DNA of 19,814 bases from NCBI GenBank assembly GCA_937874515.1, contig CALNBV010000185.1:1-19814 (forward strand), written 5' to 3'. This DNA is from an uncultured Paenibacillaceae bacterium. GTDB taxonomy: Bacteria > Bacillota > Bacilli > Aneurinibacillales > Aneurinibacillaceae. Positions within the stretch are counted from its first letter, which is position 1, and each line of letters starts with the position of its first letter. Positions 14,161 to 19,814 of this stretch are shown one piece after another. A program made the position numbers and the translations under genes. The notes beneath the pieces are model-generated. The model was given only the letters and a program-made list of their open reading frames with translations, made no database searches and was not told the DNA's origin.

Positions 14161-15078
14161 TCAAGTTGTGTTTTCATCTCCCGAAGGACATGTCAATGCA
14201 ACCATATACTCAATATTTTCAATATTCTTGCTTACGGTATTGTGTAGCAGTTTGAAAAGATATCTGTCTATTATATCGAATGGATATGTATAACTGCTTA
14301 TAACAGTAATATACTCTACTTTATTATAAATAGAATAAAAAACAAGATAATTCTTTTGATATAAATTATTCTTGTTACAAACCGCTGTTTCTTCCGTTTC
14401 TTTTGATTCTTCCACTAAATCCTTTAATTCCTCAGGTGCATGTGTGTACAATTCATATGAGAATGATGCATTAAGAGGATGTTTTTTATACCCTTCTTTA
14501 ATCTCAGCTAAAAAGTATTCTACTACTTCATTATAATCAATGCTTGAATCTTTTAAAAAAAGTAATGTCCGCCCTGTTGCATCATCTCCAGTTAAATAGG
14601 ACATTAATTGGGCTTTCGTCCCACTAATTTCAACGGTTTCTATTGCTGCCTTTTCAACATGATCTACCTCAAATTCCATATTAAAAAACTTGAATCTTTT
14701 CAGGTTTTTAAAGGCCACGGGAATAACCAAAAACAATAACATCCAAATGACGAGTAAGAACAAACCACGAAAAATAATTTTATTAAAATTAGATTCCACA
14801 ATCGGTTTGACTAAAATATCCAGCCAGGTTTCCTTATTCGGATTTTGATTTACCCCAGGATTTTTATCTATATTAGTAAATTTTGCTTCACTTTTTAATG
14901 GTTGTAAAATTAAGGCCCCTGGATTCACCCTTATATTCTGAATACTTATTATTATGGATGAAACAACCATCCATAAAAGGATAACAATAATACCTATAGC
15001 ATAAACATATGGAATTAGAAAGTTAATCCATTGAAAGAAAGTTCTTTTCTCCCCGTTTTCTTTAATTATTAATGACAA
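14161..15078 (-). CDS. Hypothetical membrane protein with two N-terminal helices and a cytosolic domain
   Basis: A 305-aa protein. Transmembrane segments are at about 19-44 (FLIPYVYAIGIIVILLWMVV) and 102-123 (IIFRGLFLLVIWMLLFLVIP), separated by a polar, probably extracellular loop of about 55 residues. A soluble cytosolic part of about 180 residues follows (FFNMEFEVDHVEKAAIET onward, with a late YLVFYSIYNKVEYITVISS strand pair). The start is TTG at 15078, preceded by GGGGGAT. It is AT-rich compared with the nar and jet genes, which suggests separate acquisition. I do not recognise the family. Membrane anchoring together with a soluble domain is seen in effectors and sensors of defence loci, but nothing here proves such a role. 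Confidence 0.65.
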   Translation of the reverse strand: MSLIIKENGEKRTFFQWINFLIPYVYAIGIIVILLWMVVSSIIISIQNIRVNPGALILQPLKSEAKFTNIDKNPGVNQNPNKETWLDILVKPIVESNFNKIIFRGLFLLVIWMLLFLVIPVAFKNLKRFKFFNMEFEVDHVEKAAIETVEISGTKAQLMSYLTGDDATGRTLLFLKDSSIDYNEVVEYFLAEIKEGYKKHPLNASFSYELYTHAPEELKDLVEESKETEETAVCNKNNLYQKNYLVFYSIYNKVEYITVISSYTYPFDIIDRYLFKLLHNTVSKNIENIEYMVALTCPSGDENTT

Positions 15079-15218
15079 TTTTAATCCCCCATTTTACCCT
15101 ATCCTGTTCACCTTCATCCTTCTGGTGCTACTCATCTATAACTTTCATTGAAAAAAACCCTTCTAGATTTTATTCACCCACAACTTAGATATTTTCCTCA
15201 CCCTACCTCCCTTTCTAT

Positions 15219-15227
15219 ATTATAACA
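15219..15227 (-). promoter_or_regulatory. Extended -10 promoter of the membrane-protein operon
   Basis: TGTTATAAT on the minus strand, inside a 20-bp stretch nearly identical to the promoter region at 13585-13605. It lies 140 nt before the TTG start at 15078. The leader contains only very short ORFs. Confidence 0.45.
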
Positions 15228-15248
15228 ATTAATAGGAAAAATGTGGGT

Positions 15249-15280
15249 AAAAAAATAAAACCCCACCCTTAAAGTGAGGT
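15249..15280 (-). terminator. Terminator of the narGHJI operon
   Basis: On the minus strand, ACCTCACT and GGTGGGGT (plus-strand 15273-15280 and 15260-15267) pair with G-U wobbles around a 5-nt loop. They are followed by TTTATTTTTTTA. It begins 7 nt after the narI stop codon. Confidence 0.85.
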
Positions 15281-15287
15281 CCTATGC

Positions 15288-15959
15288 TCAATACTTCTTA
15301 TCAAAGCCATCTCTTGACCTGTATTGCTGTGGAGCCCGCATTGGATAACGTACTGGAAGGCTAAACATATGAACCAGTCTGGTGAAAGGGATTGCTGCGA
15401 ATAATGCAAAGGATAAAAGGATATGTACCTTAAAAAGAATCGGTACCTCCAACATTAAGTCTGAGCGGGGACTTAGGGTAAACAGGCTCCTAAACCATGG
15501 GCCGATGGATTCACGGTACTCATATTCACCAACCGTTGTATTATAGATGAGCGTCATATAGGTCCCTAAACCCGCAACGAGAATGAGCCATAGGAGGGTA
15601 AAATACCCACCCCCTGTGGTATGGGCATGAACCCTGGGAAATAAGAACTTACGGGTGAGCATCACAACCAAACCAATGACAACCATAAGACCAGCCAAAC
15701 CACCACCTGCGATGGCCATGAAATGGTACAAGGAATCACTTACCCCCAGGGCATGATAGACTTCCATGGGAATGAGTACACCCATCACATGACCCATAAA
15801 CGCAAAAATAATCCCATAATGAAAGACAACGGAACCTATTCGCAACCATCTTTTCTCGAAAATTTCAGTGGATGGGGCGACCCAGCTTTTGCCCCGAAAC
15901 ATAAAACGATAAAATCCAGCCACAATCAGTACCGTTATACATAAGGGAAAATGGTCCAC
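15288..15959 (-). CDS. narI: Respiratory nitrate reductase gamma subunit NarI (5' end apparently damaged)
   Basis: A membrane cytochrome b that passes electrons from menaquinol to NarH. The four heme-ligating histidines are present: H47 and H57 (VFHYGIIFAFMGHVMG), H179 and H197 (FKVHILLSF, FTRLVHMFSLP). Five hydrophobic segments are visible. The only open frame with a normal initiator starts at GTG 15959 (223 aa), but the good RBS AAAGGAGGG is at 15984-15992, 24 nt too far. The NarI-like N-terminus (EGIFWWTIFPYV) is encoded in another frame at 15938-15973, directly behind that RBS. A net 1-nt loss near 15935-15943 would explain the break, and that frame also lacks an ATG/GTG/TTG. It is either a recent mutation or a sequence error; otherwise NarI is intact. 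Confidence 0.9.
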   Translation of the reverse strand: MDHFPLCITVLIVAGFYRFMFRGKSWVAPSTEIFEKRWLRIGSVVFHYGIIFAFMGHVMGVLIPMEVYHALGVSDSLYHFMAIAGGGLAGLMVVIGLVVMLTRKFLFPRVHAHTTGGGYFTLLWLILVAGLGTYMTLIYNTTVGEYEYRESIGPWFRSLFTLSPRSDLMLEVPILFKVHILLSFALFAAIPFTRLVHMFSLPVRYPMRAPQQYRSRDGFDKKY

Positions 15960-15992
15960 CAGAAGATCCCTTCGATTAACCGTCCCTCCTTT

Positions 15993-16595
15993 TCACCGGT
16001 ACATTATTGGATAGGGCAATTCATCTAAATCCGCATGTTCATGGTGTTTTTCCAGTAAAGAAATTTCCTCTGATCCTAAAGGTTCGAAAACAAACCTCAT
16101 TAATAATTCCATGGCAGCTTTATAAGGATTATTCTCAGGGAGGTTGGTTAAAATCCGTTGGACCCCATAAGCAACCCGTCGGGATAGATGCGCAAATTGA
16201 TCATCCTCCCAGGCCACTGCTAAAAGTTCTAAAAGCATAGGGATATAGTCACCTAGTTCTTTGCCCATATAATCATACCCGCTTTTACGAATCCATTGCT
16301 GTAACTCGATTAACGCAAATCCACGCTTGCTGCTATCTCCCAACTCATGGGCCGTTAAATATAGATTGGTTTTTTCCCGATGGTCAAAGGTATTCACATA
16401 TAACTCTTGCAAATCTTTTAGGGACAGTTGATATAGGGGAAGGATTCCTTTTAACACTTCCTTTTGAATGGCTTCAGTTGGACAGTACTCATAAATGAAG
16501 GATACAATGGAGGGTTTTTCTTCAAAAAAGGTGTCGTCAGGATAATCCAACAATCGTGAGAGGACCATTAAAATGGCCTTTTTTTCATGGGTCAT
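15993..16595 (-). CDS. narJ: Nitrate reductase assembly chaperone NarJ
   Basis: A 200-aa helical cytoplasmic chaperone of the TorD/DmsD/NarJ superfamily. It holds the NarGH complex while the molybdenum cofactor is inserted and before docking to NarI. Visible signature: LSRLLDYPDDTFFE at the N-terminus, YVNTFDHREKTNLYLTAHEL followed by RGFALIELQQW, and DYIPMLLELLAVAW. The length is usual for the family (about 180-240). The start is ATG at 16595, 7 nt after the narH stop, with its RBS (GGGAGGAAG) inside the last narH codons. The gene is intact. Confidence 0.95.
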   Translation of the reverse strand: MTHEKKAILMVLSRLLDYPDDTFFEEKPSIVSFIYEYCPTEAIQKEVLKGILPLYQLSLKDLQELYVNTFDHREKTNLYLTAHELGDSSKRGFALIELQQWIRKSGYDYMGKELGDYIPMLLELLAVAWEDDQFAHLSRRVAYGVQRILTNLPENNPYKAAMELLMRFVFEPLGSEEISLLEKHHEHADLDELPYPIMYR

Positions 16596-16602
16596 GCTTT
16601 TT

Positions 16603-18075
16603 TTACTTCCTCCCTTCAGGTGGCGCTAAATCTTCAATGCTGCAAGACCCTTGCATGAAATACAAATCATCCAGCATTTCACGCCGGCCTGTGGGAATCA
16701 CAAATCGTTCATTATATTTTGCCACTGCAAGTAACCTGACCATTTCTTCCAATTCCTCTGCAGTGGTATTTGCTTCTTTAAGAAGCTGGCTCTTTTTCAA
16801 TTCATCAACCCCGCCAACGGTTTTGGCCCGCATATGAATTCTCATGGCTGTCATTTTTAATAACACACGACGAATCTGATGTGTATCATCAGCTGTTAAG
16901 ATTGAAGCTAAATATTCCATAGGAATTCTCATTTGGTCTACTGCAGGAATATAGCCATCGACACTTAAATCCTGTTCATTGGCAATATGATGCATAATGG
17001 GACTAAGAGGGGGCACATACCATACCATGGGCAATGTTCGGTATTCTGGATGTAGAGGCAAGGCGATTTTCCACTTTATTGCCATTTTATAGACAGGGGA
17101 TTCTTGTGCACTTTGGATCCAACTGTGGTTAATCCCTTGCTCTTGTGCCTTTTTAATGACTTCGGGATCAAAGGGATCTAAAAAGACGGAAAGTTGGGAT
17201 TCATAGAGATCCTTTGGGTCTTCTACGGATGCGGCTGCTTTGACCTGATCTGCATCATATAAAACCACGCCGATATAGCGAATTCGGCCCACGCAAGATT
17301 CCGAACAAAGGGTTGGCAGGCCTGCTTCTGTCCGTGGATAACAAAAATTACACTTTTCCGCTTTGTGGGTATTCCAGTTATAATACACCTTATGGTAGGG
17401 ACAACCACCCATACAAAAGCGCCAACCACGACAGGCATCCTGGTCCACCAAAACGATTCCGTCTTCATCCCGCTTATATAAAGCCCCAGAAGGACAGGAA
17501 GCAACACAAGAAGGATTGAGGCAATGCTCACAAATCCTGGGCAAATACATCATGAAGGTTTTCTCATATTCCAATTTGATATGTTCTTGCAGCTTACGAA
17601 AATTCGGGTCATTGGAAACCGATTCCGTTCCCCCGGCCAAATCATCATCCCAGTTTGGCCCCCATTGGGGTTTATCCATATACTTCCCTGTAATCATGGA
17701 CTTGGGACGGGCGACAGGGATGCTTTCCCCTTTTTCTCTCTTATGAAGTTGCTGAAAATCATAAGTCCATGGTTCATAAAAATCATTTAGATCCGCCATA
17801 TTGGGATTGTAAAAAATATTAGCCAGCTTCGAGACAGGTCCACCGGCTCTTAAATGGAGTTTGCCATTACGTAATACCCAGCCTCCCTTGTAACGATCCG
17901 TATTTTCCCATTCTTTGGGATATCCTACCCCAGGCCGTGTTTCCACATTATTGAACCAAACGTATTCCGTGCCTGGGCGGTTGGTCCATACATTTTTACA
18001 GGAGACAGAACACGTATGGCAGCCTATACACTTATCCAGATGCATCACCATGGCTACCTGCGCTTTAATCCTCAA
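16603..18075 (-). CDS. narH: Respiratory nitrate reductase beta subunit NarH (Fe-S)
   Basis: A 490-aa iron-sulfur electron-transfer subunit of the membrane-bound nitrate reductase. Four Cys-rich groups are visible: CIGCHTCSVSC (C16, C19, C22, C26), CEHCLNPSCVASCP, CRGWRFCMGGCP and CNFCYP with LCSESCVG. The CRGWR group, where Trp replaces the second Cys, is the mark of the [3Fe-4S] cluster in NarH. The start is TTG at 18075 (MRIKAQVAMVMHLDK), matching Bacillus NarH N-termini and 6 nt after AAAGGAGGTGG. It overlaps the narG end by 11 bp. The C-terminal region (RILLKMTAMRIHMRAKTVGG) is as expected. The gene is intact. Confidence 0.97.
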   Translation of the reverse strand: MRIKAQVAMVMHLDKCIGCHTCSVSCKNVWTNRPGTEYVWFNNVETRPGVGYPKEWENTDRYKGGWVLRNGKLHLRAGGPVSKLANIFYNPNMADLNDFYEPWTYDFQQLHKREKGESIPVARPKSMITGKYMDKPQWGPNWDDDLAGGTESVSNDPNFRKLQEHIKLEYEKTFMMYLPRICEHCLNPSCVASCPSGALYKRDEDGIVLVDQDACRGWRFCMGGCPYHKVYYNWNTHKAEKCNFCYPRTEAGLPTLCSESCVGRIRYIGVVLYDADQVKAAASVEDPKDLYESQLSVFLDPFDPEVIKKAQEQGINHSWIQSAQESPVYKMAIKWKIALPLHPEYRTLPMVWYVPPLSPIMHHIANEQDLSVDGYIPAVDQMRIPMEYLASILTADDTHQIRRVLLKMTAMRIHMRAKTVGGVDELKKSQLLKEANTTAEELEEMVRLLAVAKYNERFVIPTGRREMLDDLYFMQGSCSIEDLAPPEGRK

Positions 18076-19814
18076 GCCAATCCACCTCCTTTAAGGGCCG
18101 AATGATTGTCATGGTATCCCGCTGACTGCCCGTTGGTCCATAATAATTAAATCCATAGCTTAATTGTGAATACCCGCCAATCATATGGGTTGATTTGGGA
18201 TAAATCCGGGTAACGCTGTTGTGAGTGCCCCCCCGAACTTTCGTAATGGTATTGCCGGGAACCCCCATGGTTCGGTCCTGTGCATGATACATATAAACAG
18301 CACCTCTTGGCATTCTGTAGGTTACTACGGCCCTGGCTACAACAACCCCATTTCGGTTATAGACTTCAATCCAATCATTATCCTTAATTCCAATGGAAGC
18401 AGCATCCTCTTCATTCATCCAAACCACCTGCCACCCCCGGAACAATTGTGCCATATGATTGGTATCCGTAAACATGGTATGAATGCCCCACTTTTGATGA
18501 GGAGTCATAAACCGTAAAACAATCGACTTTCCTTGATTTTCGATTTTCTTATCCCCTTTAACAAAGGCTCCTCTTGTGATGGGAGGAATGTATAAGGGAA
18601 GCCCTTCCCCGAAGTCCAAGATCACTTCATGGTCCAGATAAAAGCTCTGGCGTCCTGTAAGGGTATGCCAGGGAATATTAAATTCTTTATTCACCGTAAA
18701 TGGTGAATAGCGTCGATTATCATTTTCTAATCCACTCCAAACCGGTGTAGAAATGGCCGGGCGAGGTTGAATGGTTAATGCATCTAAGGTATAGTCCTCC
18801 TCTTCACGCCCTTCAGAAATATGAGCCAGTTTTTTATCAGTCTTCTCCTCCATAGATTTCCAGCCCTCAACAGCACGCTTTCCATTGGTAGCACCTGACA
18901 TTAAAAGAATGGCATTTATAGCTTTTTTATCGGAATACAAATCAGGATAGCCTTTGCCAATTCCATCGTGTTTTGAAGCACCCAGCCGATTAAGCAGTTC
19001 TTGATAGACCTTATCTCCTGGGATTTTCACACCCTTGGTGCCATATCCATTTTTGATATTGGGGCCAAGAGTAATCCACATATCATACACATGGGGATAA
19101 TCCCGTTTTACAAAATTCAAATTGGGCATGGTTTTGCCTGGAATCCCTTCAACCTCACCTTTTCGCCAATCCTTTACTTTGCCAAAGGGCTGGGCAATTT
19201 GATTGATGGTATCATGGGCAAGGGGGGACATCACCAGGTCTTCCTGGGCTGGAAGGTGCTCCTTTGCAAGCTCGGAAAAAACCCTGGCAATTTCTCTAAA
19301 GGCATCCCAATCGCTTCTTGTATCCCAGGGAGGATTGATTGCCGCATTAAAGGGATGGACAAAGGGATGTAAATCTGTGCTGCTCAAATCATGTTTTTCA
19401 TACCAGGTGGCCGCAGGCAAAACAATGTCAGAGAAAAGTCCTGAACCTGTCATCCTGAAATCCATACTGACAAAGAGGTCCGTCTTTCCTTCTGGGGGCT
19501 TTTCCGTCACATTTACATTCTCCGGTTGCCAGGCGTTTTCACTGTCCGTTAACAAAGAATCTGTTGACCCGATTAAATGTTTTACAAAATATTCATGGCC
19601 TTTTCCACTATCCCCCAAAAGATTGGAACGCCAATTAAAAAATACACGGGGAAAATTACGGGGATCATTTGGGTTTTCAATAGCAAAATCCAACTTTCCA
19701 TCGACGAGCTGTTTGGCAATATCCTCTTCTACTCCTTGATCAGTAGCGTTTCGTGAACGGGCCTCCTTTATGACGTCTAAGGAATTTTGTGACAGTTGGG
19801 GAAAACCAGGAAGC
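18065..19814 (-). CDS. narG: Respiratory nitrate reductase alpha subunit NarG, C-terminal part
   Basis: The last 582 residues of the catalytic molybdenum subunit (full NarG is about 1200-1240 aa). The rest lies beyond the right edge, and the frame is open to base 19814. Seen here: the substrate-domain segment FSDIVLPAATWYEKHDLSS, the region EGKTDLFVSMDFRMTGSG, and the C-terminal molybdopterin dinucleotide-binding beta-barrel (LRFMTPHQKWGIHTMFTDTN; DAASIGIKDNDWIEVYNRNG; MPRGAVYMYHAQDRTMG). The reaction is nitrate to nitrite at the cytoplasmic face with menaquinol electrons. It is the first gene of narGHJI. The promoter and any FNR-type site are outside the window. Confidence 0.96.
   Translation of the reverse strand, partial: LPGFPQLSQNSLDVIKEARSRNATDQGVEEDIAKQLVDGKLDFAIENPNDPRNFPRVFFNWRSNLLGDSGKGHEYFVKHLIGSTDSLLTDSENAWQPENVNVTEKPPEGKTDLFVSMDFRMTGSGLFSDIVLPAATWYEKHDLSSTDLHPFVHPFNAAINPPWDTRSDWDAFREIARVFSELAKEHLPAQEDLVMSPLAHDTINQIAQPFGKVKDWRKGEVEGIPGKTMPNLNFVKRDYPHVYDMWITLGPNIKNGYGTKGVKIPGDKVYQELLNRLGASKHDGIGKGYPDLYSDKKAINAILLMSGATNGKRAVEGWKSMEEKTDKKLAHISEGREEEDYTLDALTIQPRPAISTPVWSGLENDNRRYSPFTVNKEFNIPWHTLTGRQSFYLDHEVILDFGEGLPLYIPPITRGAFVKGDKKIENQGKSIVLRFMTPHQKWGIHTMFTDTNHMAQLFRGWQVVWMNEEDAASIGIKDNDWIEVYNRNGVVVARAVVTYRMPRGAVYMYHAQDRTMGVPGNTITKVRGGTHNSVTRIYPKSTHMIGGYSQLSYGFNYYGPTGSQRDTMTIIRPLKEVDWLED

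Noticed and set aside
15163..15201. 12-codon GTG-started ORF in the leader of the membrane-protein operon
   Set aside because: The RBS is only 4 nt away, no attenuator hairpin follows, and there is no sign of a regulatory amino-acid run.

Overview
The window looks like a chromosomal segment of a low-to-moderate GC member of the Firmicutes (class Bacilli), probably a facultative anaerobe that respires nitrate. The basis is the Bacillus-like narGHJI operon, purine-rich ribosome binding sites (AAGGAGG type), frequent TTG/GTG starts, sigma-A type promoters and compact intrinsic terminators. I cannot name the species.

Layout. (1) 1-935, minus: the N-terminal part of a CBS-CBS-PAS-PAS sensor/regulator that runs off the left edge. 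(2) 1017-2827, plus: a coenzyme A disulfide reductase with a C-terminal rhodanese domain. It has a clear promoter, a CsoR/CstR-like operator on the start site, and its own terminator. (3) 2863-3622, plus: a toxin-antitoxin pair in which the antitoxin has a Phd/YefM-like N-terminus and a HicB-like C-terminus, and the toxin is HicA-like. (4) 3791-12036, minus: a complete Wadjet anti-plasmid operon, jetA-jetB-jetC-jetD, of the DUF2397/DUF2398/SMC-like/DUF2399 branch. (5) 12037-12503: a gene-poor stretch with the jet promoter region and a candidate ~95-nt structured RNA with its own promoter and terminator, possibly the antisense half of a decayed type I toxin-antitoxin locus. (6) 12504-15224: small accessory genes, mostly on the minus strand (a DUF6155-like protein, an AbrB-like antitoxin or regulator with a 29-codon ORF behind it, a 61-aa protein, a two-helix membrane protein), plus a weak 64-aa ORF on the plus strand. 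(7) 15288-19814, minus: narG (3' part), narH, narJ and narI, the respiratory nitrate reductase operon.

Regions 3 to 6 form an accessory or defence island between two housekeeping loci. A direct repeat of about 57 bp (HicA stop, terminator, and what resembles the 3' end of the DUF6155-like gene) occurs at 3620-3676 and again at 12468-12525. It brackets the Wadjet operon, so the island may have been built or may be excised by recombination between the copies.

The most useful anomalies are: an apparent frameshift plus missing start codon at the 5' end of narI; a HicA-like toxin with Asp where the catalytic His is expected; the orphan structured RNA ahead of the jet operon; and the sulfur-responsive type operator ahead of the CoA disulfide reductase. 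Wadjet itself is a known system. I did not find a wholly new multi-gene system, but the island around it has several undescribed small parts.
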